Of a DNA stretch of 64,000 bases, positions 17,016 to 26,264 are shown piece after piece; within the stretch, counting starts at the first letter, position 1, and every line of letters starts with the position of its first letter. The position numbers and the translations under genes are program-made. The stretch covers positions 64,985 to 128,984 of the forward strand of contig NZ_JAGMUJ010000134.1 of the NCBI RefSeq assembly GCF_019049255.1, in the 5' to 3' direction. A model generated the notes under the pieces. The model was not told the origin of the DNA. It saw only the letters and a list, made by a program, of their open reading frames with translations, and made no database searches. The DNA is from Streptomyces sp. AC558_RSS880 (GTDB taxonomy: Bacteria; Actinomycetota; Actinomycetes; Streptomycetales; Streptomycetaceae).

Positions 17016-19184
17016 TCAGACCGGGACGGGGGTCTCGTCGCGCGTCTCCGCGGCCAGCTGCCGGTTCAGCTTCTCGCCCTCGATGTCGAGGTCGGGCAGG
17101 GCCTTGTCGACGGGCCCCGGCAGCCACCAGGCGGCGCGGCCGAGCAGCGACATCACCGCCGGGACCAGCGCCATGCGGACGACGAAGGCGTCGACGACCA
17201 CGCCGACGGCGAGGGCGAACCCGATGGATTTGATGATCGGGTCGTCCATCAGGACGAAGCCCCCGAACACGGACGTCATGATGAGCGCGGCGGCCGTGAC
17301 GACGCGGGCGTTGTGGCCCATGCCGCTGACCATGGCCGCCTGCGGGTCGGCGCCGTGGACGAAGTCCTCGCGCATGCGGGAGACGAGGAAGACCTCGTAG
17401 TCCATGGCGAGGCCGAACAGGATGCCGATGAGCAGGATCGGCAGGAAGCTCACCAGCGGGCCGGGGGTGTCGACACCCACCAGGCCGGCGAGGTGCCCCT
17501 CCTGGAAGATGGCGACGGTGATGCCGAAGGTCGCGCCCACGGTGAGCAGGAAGCCCAGGGCCGCCTTCAGCGGTACCAGGACCGACCGGAAGACCAGCAT
17601 GAGCAGCAGGATGGACAGGCCCACCACCAGGAGCAGGTACACCGGCAGGGCGTCGGCGAGCTTCTCCGAGACGTCGATGCCCAGCGCGGTCGCGCCGGTG
17701 AGGGCGATGTCGGCGCCCTCGACGTCCGCGACCCGGTCACGGATGTCGTGGACGGCGTCCTCGGTGGCGACGGCGGTCGGGCCGGCCTCGGGGATGACGG
17801 CCAGCAGCGCGGTGGTGCCCTGCTCGTTCAGCTGCGGCGGGGCCACGGCCAGGATGCCGTCGGTGTCCTTGATGAGGGCGGTGGCCTTCTCGGCGGCCGC
17901 CCCGGTGGACTGCGCGTCGTCACCGTTGACGACGGCGATGAGACGGCCGTTGAAGCCCTCGCCGAAGCCCTCGGACGTCAGGTCGTACGCCTCGCGTGCC
18001 GGGGAGCCCTCGGCGGCGGTACCCGCGTCCGGCAGGGCTATGCGCATGTCCTGGGCCGGGAGGGTGAGCGCGCCCAGCCCGAGGATGCCGACGACCAGGA
18101 ACGGCACGCGCAGCTTGGCGACGAGCCGGCCCCAGGCGAAGCCGAAGCCCTCGGCGGCAGTGCCGTCCTCGGCGGTGTGCCCGTCCGCCTGGCGCTGCTT
18201 GCGCGGCAGGATCTTCTTGCCGGCGAAGGAGAGGAAGGCCGGCAGCAGGGTGAGGGCGACCAGCACGGCGACGGCGACGGTGCCCGCCGCGGCCAGGCCC
18301 ATCACGCTCAGGAAGGGGATGCCGACGACGGAGAGGCCGGCCAGGGCGATGACGACGGTGGCACCGGCGAAGACGACGGCGGAGCCGGCGGTGCCGGTCG
18401 CGCGGCCGGCAGCCTCCTCGGGCTTCAGGCCCTCGGCGAGGTACTGGCGGTAGCGGGAGGTGATGAAGAGCGAGTAGTCGATGCCGACGGCCAGGCCCAG
18501 CATCAGTGCCAGGACGGGGGCGGTGGAGGTCAGTTCGATCACGCTGGTCAGGGAGAAGAGGCCGGCCATGCCGACCGCGACGCCGATCAGCGCGTTCAGC
18601 AGGGTCATGCCGGCGGCGACCAGCGAGCCGAAGGTGACGACCAGGACCACCGCGGCGACCAGGACGCCGAGCGCCTCGGTGGAGCCGATCTCCACCTCAC
18701 CGCCCATGACCTCGCCGCCGTGCTCGACCCGCAGGCCCTCGGCGTCGGCGCCGACTGCCGCGTAGGCCGACTTCTGCTCGTCGGTGACCTCGTCTGCGGC
18801 CTTGTCGAACTGCACCTGGATCAGGGCGTAGCGGCCGTCCCGGGAGACGGAGCCGGTTTGGAACGGGTCCATGGCGGCGGTGACGCCGTCGATCCCGGCG
18901 GCTTCCTTCACCAGGGGTGCCACCGCGGCGGGGTCCAGCTTCCCGCCCTCGGGCGCGGCGAGGACGATGGCACCGGTGGCTCCGCCGGCCTGCGGGAACT
19001 GCCGGTCGAGGTCGTCCAGCGCCCGCTGGGACTCGGTGCCCGGCATGGAGAACTTGTCGCTGGTCGGGCCCATCAGGGTGGCGGCGCCGACACCCAGCAG
19101 GGTCAGCAGGAGCAGCCAGAGGGCGGCTATTCGGCCTCTTCTGCGGAAGGAGAACCGCCCGAGCCGGTACAGCAGGGTCGCCAT
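17016..19184 (-). CDS. MMPL/RND-family membrane transporter
   Basis: About 722 residues from ATG 19184. The layout is a tandem MMPL repeat: a helix, a large extracellular domain, five to six helices including GIDYSLF, a central soluble stretch, a second helix and extracellular domain, then helices including AMDYEVF. The GxDY signatures are characteristic of MMPL transporters, which move lipids or hydrophobic metabolites out of actinobacterial cells. An in-frame TTG at 19229 would overlap the upstream tetR stop; I chose ATG 19184 because it begins the conserved N-terminus ATLLYRLGRFS. It lies directly downstream of the TetR gene and is probably cotranscribed and repressed by it. The substrate cannot be read from sequence. 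Confidence 0.92.
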   Translation of the reverse strand: MATLLYRLGRFSFRRRGRIAALWLLLLTLLGVGAATLMGPTSDKFSMPGTESQRALDDLDRQFPQAGGATGAIVLAAPEGGKLDPAAVAPLVKEAAGIDGVTAAMDPFQTGSVSRDGRYALIQVQFDKAADEVTDEQKSAYAAVGADAEGLRVEHGGEVMGGEVEIGSTEALGVLVAAVVLVVTFGSLVAAGMTLLNALIGVAVGMAGLFSLTSVIELTSTAPVLALMLGLAVGIDYSLFITSRYRQYLAEGLKPEEAAGRATGTAGSAVVFAGATVVIALAGLSVVGIPFLSVMGLAAAGTVAVAVLVALTLLPAFLSFAGKKILPRKQRQADGHTAEDGTAAEGFGFAWGRLVAKLRVPFLVVGILGLGALTLPAQDMRIALPDAGTAAEGSPAREAYDLTSEGFGEGFNGRLIAVVNGDDAQSTGAAAEKATALIKDTDGILAVAPPQLNEQGTTALLAVIPEAGPTAVATEDAVHDIRDRVADVEGADIALTGATALGIDVSEKLADALPVYLLLVVGLSILLLMLVFRSVLVPLKAALGFLLTVGATFGITVAIFQEGHLAGLVGVDTPGPLVSFLPILLIGILFGLAMDYEVFLVSRMREDFVHGADPQAAMVSGMGHNARVVTAAALIMTSVFGGFVLMDDPIIKSIGFALAVGVVVDAFVVRMALVPAVMSLLGRAAWWLPGPVDKALPDLDIEGEKLNRQLAAETRDETPVPV

Positions 19185-19209
19185 GGAGGAGGGGTCTTTC
19201 CGTGAGGGG

Positions 19210-19758
19210 TCAACTGGGGGTGTGGTCAAGCGCCCGCAGCGCGCTGCGGATCATTTCGGCGCGCAGCACCTCGTCCGGCGCCACCTCGTCATCGGCGGCA
19301 CCGGTGATGAAGACGGCGCCCAGCACCATCCACGCCGCCACCCGGGCCGGTGCCCGTCGCGAGCGGCCGGCCAGCGCGTCCAGCAGCCCGTCCGCCAGCT
19401 CCATGACGTTGAGGTCCTGGTGGCAGGACATCTCGGCGATGTCCTCGAAGAGAAGCCGGATCTCACGGCGGAACCGCAGCGTCAGGTCGACGTATCCGAC
19501 GACGGTCTCCTCCACCAGCCGGCCGCCGGTCAGCCCGGCCACGCGGTCGAGCAGTGCGGCGAGGGCGTCCCGGGCCGGGGCCAGCAGCTCGATGAGGATC
19601 TTCTCCTTGCCGGCGAAGTGGTAGAGGAGTGACGCCTTCGAGCAGCCCGCGTCGGAGGCGATGTCCTGCAACGAGGTGCCGCGGAAGCCGTGCACGGCGA
19701 ACAGCCGCAGTGCCGACTCCAGGATCTGACCGCGCATGGCGGAGGCGGAGCGTGCCAT
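19210..19758 (-). CDS. TetR-family repressor of the MMPL transporter
   Basis: A 182-residue protein. The N-terminal TetR helix-turn-helix (SLQDIASDAGCSKASLLYHF, residues 29-48) is followed by an all-helical ligand domain. The TLLYHF/SLLYHF element is the recognition-helix signature of the family. It precedes the MMPL gene on the same strand with only a short gap, the usual local repressor-efflux arrangement, and a near-perfect palindrome sits 12 bases upstream of its start codon. Autoregulation and transporter repression are therefore likely. The ligand is unknown. Confidence 0.92.
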   Translation of the reverse strand: MARSASAMRGQILESALRLFAVHGFRGTSLQDIASDAGCSKASLLYHFAGKEKILIELLAPARDALAALLDRVAGLTGGRLVEETVVGYVDLTLRFRREIRLLFEDIAEMSCHQDLNVMELADGLLDALAGRSRRAPARVAAWMVLGAVFITGAADDEVAPDEVLRAEMIRSALRALDHTPS

Positions 19759-19770
19759 TCCTCAACCATA

Positions 19771-19806
19771 ACTGTCCGATCGGTCAGTTCTGACCGATCG
19801 GACAGT
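19771..19806. promoter_or_regulatory. TetR operator palindrome
   Basis: ACTGTCCGATCGGTCAG (19771-19787) and CTGACCGATCGGACAGT (19790-19806) are perfect 17-bp inverted arms around TT. The site lies immediately upstream of the tetR start, where TetR proteins autoregulate. Confidence 0.88.
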
Positions 19807-20004
19807 ATGCCGCTGTGGCCTGCATCACTCCTCCCGCTCGGGACCTGCACGGGGCGCACACACGGCCGACTTCGCCGAGGGGCCGACCGACACCACCAGG
19901 CCGAAGGGCAGGCCCTCCACCCGAGAAGCGGGTGCGATCACGGCGTCGGAGCGCTGACAAAAACTCCTGTGCACCGCCTCGCACGCCTCTGCGATCATCC
20001 CCGA

Positions 20005-22176
20005 ATGGCGCACAGTCTCGAATCGCTGGTCATCCGGCACACCCACCGCCTTCCCTCCCCCCAAGGCTCCGCGGGCGAAGGAGCCACCGCCGCGCGGCAG
20101 TTCGACGCGGCGTTGACGTCCGTGGGCTTCAAGCTCTCGGCGAAGCTGCTGGAGCGGCTGTCCGGACTGTCCGAGGCCGCGGTCGTGCACACCGCCAAGC
20201 GGACGCTGCGCACCGTGGGCGAGATGGTGGGCGACCACGTCCGGCACAACTCGTACTTCATCGACTTCCCGGCGAACGTGCCGGACACCGAGGAGTTCTG
20301 GATGCGGTGTGTGACGAAGGCGCTCGGCGACGACACAGCGCGGGAGAACGTGCTGACGCAGCTGGCACACGGGGTACTGGACCTGCTCAGCCTCCCCGCG
20401 TACGGCCGCTACCAGCACACCTACGAGGAGATGCTCGCGGCGCAGGACGAGCTGATCGCCTCGGCCGGCGACCGGGTGACCGTCCTGCACCTCGGGCGGG
20501 ATCTGGACGACGAACTCACGGACCTGTACCTGGCCCTGGCGGGCAGCACGACGCCGCTGGGCGAGGACCACCTGCGCGACCTCAGGGTCCTCGCCGAGCG
20601 GTGCGCGCTCGGCCCCCAGCCGGAGTCGATCCCGGTCCGGGAGAACCGGGCGGTCGTCAACGAGGCCCGTCTCGCTGTCGGCGCGGACCTCCTGCTGGAC
20701 ACCGTCACCGATGTGCTGCGGCTGGCCTGCGCGCTGTCGGGCGGTGACGTGACGCTGCGGGAGCCGACCCGGTTCCGGGCTCTCTCGCGGCCGGCCCGCC
20801 GTGCGCTGCTCGCGGGCCTCGACGCCGTGGTCGCGGCGAACCCCGCCAAACTGGCCGATGTGCACGCGCACCGCGAGCCCTTCAAGCGGCTCGGTGAGCG
20901 CCTCCACCCGCACGAGTACCCGCGCTGGCCGCACGCCGCCGAGGTGTTCGCCGTGGCGCGGGGCGAGAAGGAGGCGCGGTCCTTCGACAGCCGTGTCGAG
21001 GAACTGCTCGACGAGTTCGACATCCTCGGTGCGGTACGGCTGCTGGAGTCCGCTCCCGGCAAGCTGTTCCGCGCCCTGGACCTCCTGCTGCGCATCGCCG
21101 CCGACCAGGAGCAGCGGGACGCGGTGGTGGCCGCCGCGGTGCGGGTCGCCCCCGAGGTCTCCGGTCGGCTCGTGCTCTCGGTCCGCGAGCACTTCCAGAA
21201 CCGGGAGCGGGAGACCGACGAACCCCGGGTCTTCGTCAACCGCCGGGGCCGCGGCTGGGTCGCCCCCGACGTCCGGCCGCCGGTTCCCGCCGCCGACCGC
21301 GATCGTCTGATCGCCGCCCTCGACGCCGAGATGCGCCGCAGGCTCCCGACGCCGGACCGGCTGCTGCTCGGCCCCGACGTCCTCGACGTGGCGCTCCCGC
21401 TCAGCGGCAGGGCGACCGCGGCCGGGCTCGGCGTACTGCCGCGCGGTTCGCTCTCGGCGGTCGACGGCGAACAGCTGCGCTTCTTCGTGTACTGGAAGGA
21501 GGCCGGGCACCGGACCGACTACGACCTCTCCGCGCTGCTTCTCCACACCGACTACAGCACCGACTCCTGGCTCTCCTACACCTCCCTCAGAGCTGTCGGG
21601 GGCGAGCACTCGGGCGATGTCACCGAGGCTCCCGACGGGGCCTCGGAATTCATCAGCCTGTCCCTGGACCGGGTGCGCAGCAGCTTCATCGTTCCGCAGG
21701 TCAACATCTACGCCGGCGAGGGCTTCGAGGAGGTCGAGGAGTCGTTCTTCGGTTTCATGCTGCGCGACGGTGAGCAGCGGGGCCGACCGTTCGAGCCGCG
21801 CACGGTACGCATGAAGTCGGAGCTTCGCGGGGTGGGCCGAGTGGCGCTGCCCCTGGTGTTCCGGCGCGAGGACGACGGCCGGTGGCGCGCGAAGTGGCTG
21901 CACCTGTATCTGAAGGGCATCTCGTCCGCCAACCGGGTCGAGGAGAACCAGGTGTCGGTGTCCAAGGTGGTGCGCGCCGTCGTGGAGCGCGAGTACCTGA
22001 CGGTGCGTTACATGATCGACCTGATGTCCGGCGACACCACGGCCGTGGAACTGTGGGACGGCGGACCGGTCCCGGACGAGCCCGTGATGTACATCGGTCT
22101 CGAACGTCCCGAAGGGCTGCACCCGGAGTCCCGGGTCGTCACCCTCGAAAATCTGCGCGACCTGATCCCGGGCTGA
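20005..22176 (+). CDS. TerD-fold stress protein of the MXAN_6230/SCO0854 type (no RING)
   Basis: About 723 residues from ATG 20005. The N-terminal two thirds is helical; the last third has a TerD-like beta region (RFFVYWKE, TDYDLSALLL, GASEFISLSL, VPQVNIYAGEGFEEVEESFF). It is paralogous to the minus-strand protein at 41155-43746: both share the TDVLRLA.ALSGGD stretch, the TEP/KEAG..TDLDLS stretch and the overall length. Unlike that paralog it has no RING cysteines. TerD-fold proteins bind calcium and appear in tellurite and phage-resistance loci; the specific role here is unknown. No clear ribosome site precedes ATG 20005, so the start is tentative. Confidence 0.8.
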   Translation: MAHSLESLVIRHTHRLPSPQGSAGEGATAARQFDAALTSVGFKLSAKLLERLSGLSEAAVVHTAKRTLRTVGEMVGDHVRHNSYFIDFPANVPDTEEFWMRCVTKALGDDTARENVLTQLAHGVLDLLSLPAYGRYQHTYEEMLAAQDELIASAGDRVTVLHLGRDLDDELTDLYLALAGSTTPLGEDHLRDLRVLAERCALGPQPESIPVRENRAVVNEARLAVGADLLLDTVTDVLRLACALSGGDVTLREPTRFRALSRPARRALLAGLDAVVAANPAKLADVHAHREPFKRLGERLHPHEYPRWPHAAEVFAVARGEKEARSFDSRVEELLDEFDILGAVRLLESAPGKLFRALDLLLRIAADQEQRDAVVAAAVRVAPEVSGRLVLSVREHFQNRERETDEPRVFVNRRGRGWVAPDVRPPVPAADRDRLIAALDAEMRRRLPTPDRLLLGPDVLDVALPLSGRATAAGLGVLPRGSLSAVDGEQLRFFVYWKEAGHRTDYDLSALLLHTDYSTDSWLSYTSLRAVGGEHSGDVTEAPDGASEFISLSLDRVRSSFIVPQVNIYAGEGFEEVEESFFGFMLRDGEQRGRPFEPRTVRMKSELRGVGRVALPLVFRREDDGRWRAKWLHLYLKGISSANRVEENQVSVSKVVRAVVEREYLTVRYMIDLMSGDTTAVELWDGGPVPDEPVMYIGLERPEGLHPESRVVTLENLRDLIPG

Positions 22177-22273
22177 GTGCTAGCGTTGCCCACGGCGAGG
22201 CCATGAAGGGGCTTCCTTCTCAACTCCTTTCCTGAAACAAGTTCTTTCGCTTCCCTCGCCCTCGATGTCGCTC

Positions 22274-22310
22274 CGGGCGGCGCCCGAGCTCACCGCGCGG
22301 GCGCCGCCCG
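22274..22310. terminator. GC hairpin terminator
   Basis: CGGGCGGCGCCCG and CGGGCGCCGCCCG form a perfect 13-bp stem with an 11-nt loop about 100 nt after the TerD-fold gene stops and before the convergent reductase gene ends. Confidence 0.7.
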
Positions 22311-22468
22311 AGCCGTGTGAGCCGCTTGGCGCCCCGGAGGACGGCCATGGCAGCCGCCGGGGCACCGGCCGGACGCGGACGCCGGGCCCTCCGCCGTCTC
22401 GGAGCTCAGAGGCGGAGAGAACCTCACCGGCTGTGCCCGTTCTTCCCAGGGCTCGGCGGACGAGCCGG

Positions 22469-23032
22469 CTAGCGCGTCACGCGGTGGCGGAGGTAGACGA
22501 CCTTCGAGCTGAAGGTGCGGGTCTCGACGAGTTCGAGATCCACCCGGCGCTCGCGCCGGGGGAAGAACGGAATGCCACCGCCGAGCAGCACCGGGTAGAC
22601 CATGGCCCGGTACTCGTCGATCAGACCCGCCGCGGCCGCCTCGGCGGCGAGAGTCGCGCCGCCGATCGCGATGTCGCCCTCCCCCGGCTCGGCCCGCAAC
22701 CGCTCGATCTCCTCCGCCAGGCCGCTTGAGGCCAGGCGGGCGTTGCCCTGCACCGCCGACAGCGTGGTGGAGAACACCACCTTGGGGAGCGGCTTCCAGA
22801 GCGCGGTCCACTCGCGCATCGAGTCGTCGAGTGACGGATCCTGGTCGGCGGTCTCCCAGTACAGCATCGTCTCGTACAGCCGTCGTCCCAACAGGTGAAC
22901 GCCGACCTCCCGGATCTCGTCGATCCAGAAGCGGAAGACGTCCTCGTCGGGCGTCGTCCAGTCGAAGCCGCCGTCCGGCCCGACGATGTAGCCGTCAAGC
23001 GAGACGCTCATCGAATAGGTCACGCTGCGCAT
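22469..23032 (-). CDS. RibD C-terminal/dihydrofolate-reductase-like protein
   Basis: A 187-residue protein starting at ATG 23032 behind GAGGAGG. The pattern MSVSLDGYIVGPDG at the N-terminus, GRRLYETMLYWE, GDIAIGGATLAAEA and YPVLLGGGIPFF is the standard signature of the RibD_C family, NADPH-dependent reductases related to DHFR and the riboflavin deaminase-reductase. These stand-alone actinobacterial copies rarely have a known substrate. It stands alone, convergent with the TerD-fold gene. Confidence 0.9.
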   Translation of the reverse strand: MRSVTYSMSVSLDGYIVGPDGGFDWTTPDEDVFRFWIDEIREVGVHLLGRRLYETMLYWETADQDPSLDDSMREWTALWKPLPKVVFSTTLSAVQGNARLASSGLAEEIERLRAEPGEGDIAIGGATLAAEAAAAGLIDEYRAMVYPVLLGGGIPFFPRRERRVDLELVETRTFSSKVVYLRHRVTR

Positions 23033-23559
23033 CAGAAGTCCTCCTCGGTGACGAGTTCGACAGTACGACCGCCGGACGCCGCAGGACTCGTCGTGGCTCG
23101 CGAGATCCTCCGGGCCGGTTCCGGCCTGATGCCGCCTTCGCCTCCTTCACCGGCGTCTCCCCACCGGTTGCGCCAAGGGCCGACCGTGCCCTCGCCCCTT
23201 GGCGCAACGCCTGGCACCGCATTCGCACCGCCCCGCCCCGGACCGCGTCGAGAGGGATCCCGTACGGGAACGCGGCCGGTGGGCCCCAGGTCGGTGCCCG
23301 GAACGGCACCTCGTCACCGGGGCACCGGTGCCCTGGTCAGCAGGGTGCGGGCACATTCGGCCCCGGCGAGGGCCGCGCGGCGCTCACCGCTCCTGGCCGG
23401 GGTGCGGGCGCGAACGGCGCGGAAGCGTGTGCACAGGGGGATGGGTGCGGCTTTCCCGGTGGGGCGCGTCGGGCCACTCGTTCGGTGACGGGAGCCTGCC
23501 CGACTTGCTGTGCTCTGCTCGGCAGCAACCGCCTGCCGCGGTTCCCGTCGGTTCCGGCT
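23033..23559. other. Intergenic stretch with no recognised gene
   Basis: About 530 bases between the reductase start and the end of the split VOC gene. Frames here are short and compositionally unconvincing. It should contain the reductase promoter, but no operator or hairpin stood out. Confidence 0.4.
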
Positions 23560-23955
23560 TCACCGGCGCGGGAGCACGCGGAACTCGTTGCCGTCGGGGT
23601 CGGCCAGCAGCACCGCGCCGTCCCCACCGCGGGCGGAGCCGAGACGCTTCGCCCCAAGGGAGAGCAGGCGCTCGACCTCCGCCTGCTGATCGTCGTCCGG
23701 CACGAGGTCGAAGTGCAGGTCCTTGCCGGAGTCCGGCATGAGCGGAGGACCGCCCCAGGTGATCTTCGTACCGCCGTTCGGCGACTGGATGGCGGTCTCC
23801 TCGTCCTGGTCCCAGACCAGCGGCCAGCCCAGCGCCTGGCTCCAGAAGTAGCCCACGGCCTGTGAACCGTCGCAGGCGAGCGCTCCGATGAAGCCGCAGC
23901 CGGCGAGGAAACCATTGCCCGGCTCCAGAACACAGAACTCGTTGCCCTCGGGATC
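23560..23955 (-). pseudogene. 3' half of a VOC-family gene split by the integrative element
   Basis: This encodes the C-terminal part of a two-domain vicinal-oxygen-chelate (glyoxalase/bleomycin-resistance) protein. It begins at DPEGNEFCVLEP, the end of VOC domain 1, and continues through a full second domain (GYFWSQALGWPLVWD, KDLHFDLVPDDDQ, DPDGNEFRVLPR). The 5' half is 9.4 kb away at 33371-33689 on the same strand. Joining the two at the GGATC core restores HVVLADP-EGNEFCVLEP exactly. A fortuitous ATG in the element's left end gives an open frame that starts MGAF, so a truncated protein might still be made. Confidence 0.93.
23951..23955. other. attL core of the integrative element
   Basis: GGATC joins chromosomal VOC sequence (left) to element sequence TCCGAAAGC (right). 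The same GGATC recurs at 33367-33371. The element-side arm 23956-23984 is the mirror image of the arm at 33341-33366. Confidence 0.88.
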
Positions 23956-23995
23956 TCCGAAAGCTCCCAACTAGCAGTTCTGGGAGTCACCCACC

Positions 23996-25690
23996 GTGAC
24001 GGCATCTTCGCAGGTCAGGCGCACTAAGCAACCGACTCGCTTGACCACGTCCGTGACCACTCAACTCAGGGGCGTGTCCTGCCTCCGCCTGTCCGTACTG
24101 ACCGACGAGACCACCAGCCCGGAGCGCCAGCGCGCGGCCAACCAGGGCGCAGCCTCAGCGCTGGGTATCGACCTGGGCAACCGGGAAGCTGTCGACCTGG
24201 GCGTCAGCGCCAGCAAGACCACGCCCTTTGAGCGCCCGGAATTGGGGGCATGGCTCAGGCGTCCAGACGAATTCGATGCGCTGGTGTGTTGGAGGTTTGA
24301 CCGCCTGGTTCGATCCATGCAGGACATGCATGACCTTTCCAAGTGGGCACGCGAACACAAGAAAGTAGTTGTATTCGCCGAAGGTCCCGGCGGTCGCCTG
24401 GTGCTGGACTTCCGCAATCCGCTGGACCCCATGGCACAGCTCATGGTCACGCTGTTTGCCTTCGCCGCAGAAATGGAAGCACAGAGTATCCGGGAACGCG
24501 TGACCAGCGCTCAGGCAGCGATGCGCACTATGCCTTTTCGCTGGCGCGGTTCCCGTCCGCCGTACGGCTATGTATCCGTTCCGCTGGAATCCGGCGGGTG
24601 GACGCTGACACCGGCCCGTGAAGCGGTACCCGACTGTGGCCCTTCGCCTGTTGCTGTGATTGAACGGATCATCGCTGCGATTCAGCGCGGGGAAACCGTC
24701 AGCGCGATTGCCGAGAAACTGAACACTGACGGCATTCCGAGTCCGCGTGACTGGTGGTCGCTGCTCAAGGGACGGGAAAAGGGAGGAAAGACGGGCGGCA
24801 CTAAGGGAGGCAAGGCAGTCACCAGGAATCAATTCCGATGGACCCCCGGCGCGATCACCAAACTGCTGCGCTCTCACTCGCTGATCGGCTGGAAGACGCA
24901 CCAGGGTAATCCTGTACGCGACAGCGATGGAAAGCCAGTAATGGCTACGTCTGAGCCGATCCTTACTCGCGCCGAGTTTGACGCCGTGGGCGCACTAATG
25001 GTCTCGCGCAGCGCAAACAACAGCGAGCGCAAGGACACAAACTCGCTACTGCTCGGCGTAATCCATTGCTTTACCTGCGGTGGCCGTATGTACCTGTGTC
25101 GACCCACAAAGAACGGGGCCAGAATTCGCGGCCACTACGCATGTAACGCGCACGCCAGGGGTGAACGCTGCGAAGCACCAACGAATATTCGCGCCGATTG
25201 GGCAGACGACTACGTCACCCGCGAATTCTTGCGCATCCTGGGCGGCCTTGAAATCACGCACACTCGCACCATTCCCGGTTACGACCCTCAGCCGGAAATT
25301 GATGCCACGCTGGCTGAGTACGAAGACCACATGAACCAGCAAGGGCGGCAGCGCAGTAATGCAGCTCGCGCAGCTTGGCAGCGTCACGCTGATGCCCTTG
25401 ACGCGCGATTGGCTGAGCTGGAATCCAGGGAGCGCATTGAGCCCCGCACTGAAGAGATCCGGACCGGCCGAACCTATGCGGAAATGTGGATCAAGGCAGA
25501 TACGGCCGGACGGCGAAAGATGCTGACTGAGGCGGGGGCGCATCTGACGGTTAAGCGCGGTACCCGTGGCGGCTGGCGCAGTCTCGATGAACGGCGCGTT
25601 GATTTTGACGTCCGGGAACCGTTCTTCGGTGACGCAGCGGCAGACCTAACGGCCATGGCTGCTGAGTTGGAAGCCAACGAAGGGGCCTGA
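23996..25690 (+). CDS. Large serine recombinase (integrase)
   Basis: A 564-residue protein. The resolvase domain begins LRLSVLTDETTSPERQR with the probable nucleophile Ser33. It continues with ALVCWRFDRLVRS (~96-107) and FAFAAEMEAQSIRERV, then a recombinase domain (PPYGYV, LNTDGIPSPRDWW, ITKLLRSHSLIG) and a zinc ribbon (CFTCGG ... CNAHARGERC, ~359-395) with a coiled-coil region beyond. These enzymes join attP and attB in a directional way. GTG 23996 has GGGAG 9 nt upstream; GTG 24053 is an alternative that starts nearer the catalytic domain. It sits next to attL, as is usual for integrative elements. Confidence 0.96.
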   Translation: MTASSQVRRTKQPTRLTTSVTTQLRGVSCLRLSVLTDETTSPERQRAANQGAASALGIDLGNREAVDLGVSASKTTPFERPELGAWLRRPDEFDALVCWRFDRLVRSMQDMHDLSKWAREHKKVVVFAEGPGGRLVLDFRNPLDPMAQLMVTLFAFAAEMEAQSIRERVTSAQAAMRTMPFRWRGSRPPYGYVSVPLESGGWTLTPAREAVPDCGPSPVAVIERIIAAIQRGETVSAIAEKLNTDGIPSPRDWWSLLKGREKGGKTGGTKGGKAVTRNQFRWTPGAITKLLRSHSLIGWKTHQGNPVRDSDGKPVMATSEPILTRAEFDAVGALMVSRSANNSERKDTNSLLLGVIHCFTCGGRMYLCRPTKNGARIRGHYACNAHARGERCEAPTNIRADWADDYVTREFLRILGGLEITHTRTIPGYDPQPEIDATLAEYEDHMNQQGRQRSNAARAAWQRHADALDARLAELESRERIEPRTEEIRTGRTYAEMWIKADTAGRRKMLTEAGAHLTVKRGTRGGWRSLDERRVDFDVREPFFGDAAADLTAMAAELEANEGA

Positions 25691-25711
25691 GCGCCCACCT
25701 GACAGCCTCTA

Positions 25712-25747
25712 CGCCCCATCTGGCCCTGTGGTCGGGTGGGGCGCTTT
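25712..25747 (+). terminator. Terminator after the integrase
   Basis: CGCCCCA pairs with TGGGGCG (25737-25743), followed by CTTT, shortly after the integrase stop. An alternative longer pairing uses AGCGCCCACC. Confidence 0.6.
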
Positions 25748-25821
25748 CATGTCCGCAGACGGCCACACAGGGAATCTGACGGCCCATCGGGCTTGAGTAA
25801 CGCGAGCCGCTCGCAGGCAGA

Positions 25822-25840
25822 CAGGTAACCGACTCGCTAG
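25822..25840. repeat. 19-bp direct repeat, copy 1
   Basis: CAGGTAACCGACTCGCTAG occurs here and again, identical, at 27482-27500. A 12-bp part (AACCGACTCGCT) occurs at 24030-24041. All copies are inside the element. Confidence 0.85.
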
Positions 25841-25903
25841 CTCTACTGCGAGGCGAAATTGAACACGCCTCGCTGTGTCCCGCTGAGGAGAGAGGGAAAC
25901 AAC

Positions 25904-26092
25904 ATGGCAGCGGAAGAAATGCTGAGCGTCATCATGTCTTGGGCTGGTGAGGATTCCCACCGTGGCCGGCTGGTGCGTGCATTCAAGTCGGACATGGGTA
26001 ATGACCCCGTGCTACAGGCGAAGCGACTCGCCATGCTCGGTATCCACGCTGAGCGGCAGGCTAAGCGAAAGGCTGGCCTAGTGGCTGTCTGA
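25904..26092 (+). CDS. Small hypothetical element protein (62 aa)
   Basis: It starts at ATG 25904 behind GAGGAGAGAGGG. The product is a basic, mostly helical 62-residue protein (MSWAGEDSHRGRLVRAFKSD, ending in a lysine/arginine-rich helix). No family recognised. It lies between the integrase and a strong Rho-independent terminator, so it is probably its own transcription unit. A recombination directionality factor is one possibility, from size, charge and position only. Confidence 0.65.
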   Translation: MAAEEMLSVIMSWAGEDSHRGRLVRAFKSDMGNDPVLQAKRLAMLGIHAERQAKRKAGLVAV

Positions 26093-26110
26093 GCACCACC
26101 AGGAAACATA

Positions 26111-26142
26111 AGCCGTCTGGTTTCGCGACCAGACGGCTTTTT
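26111..26142 (+). terminator. Rho-independent terminator
   Basis: AGCCGTCTGGT pairs with ACCAGACGGCT (11 bp, 6-nt loop TTCGCG) and is followed by a T-tract (TTTTT). Textbook form, directly after the 62-aa gene. Confidence 0.93.
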
Positions 26143-26260
26143 CCTGACCCTATTTCGTCAGGGTTCCGACATTCAGGAATGACGAAACATGACGCAAGCC
26201 ACCCCGTAAATGACGTATCCCTGACCCTAGACAGGGGTCAAATGATGAAAGGTAGACGTT
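26143..26260. promoter_or_regulatory. Repeat-rich control region
   Basis: It holds three ATGACG direct repeats (26179, 26189, 26210) and two small inverted repeats: CCTGAC/GTCAGG near 26144-26165 and TGACCCT/AGGGGTCA near 26222-26240. It precedes the zinc-knuckle gene at 26265. Likely a promoter/operator; the protein that binds is unknown. Confidence 0.45.
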
Positions 26261-26264
26261 TCCA

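Noticed and set aside
15969..19205. A 1,078-codon plus-strand frame over the MMPL gene
   Set aside because: It is low-complexity and lies opposite a complete MMPL transporter with all family motifs.
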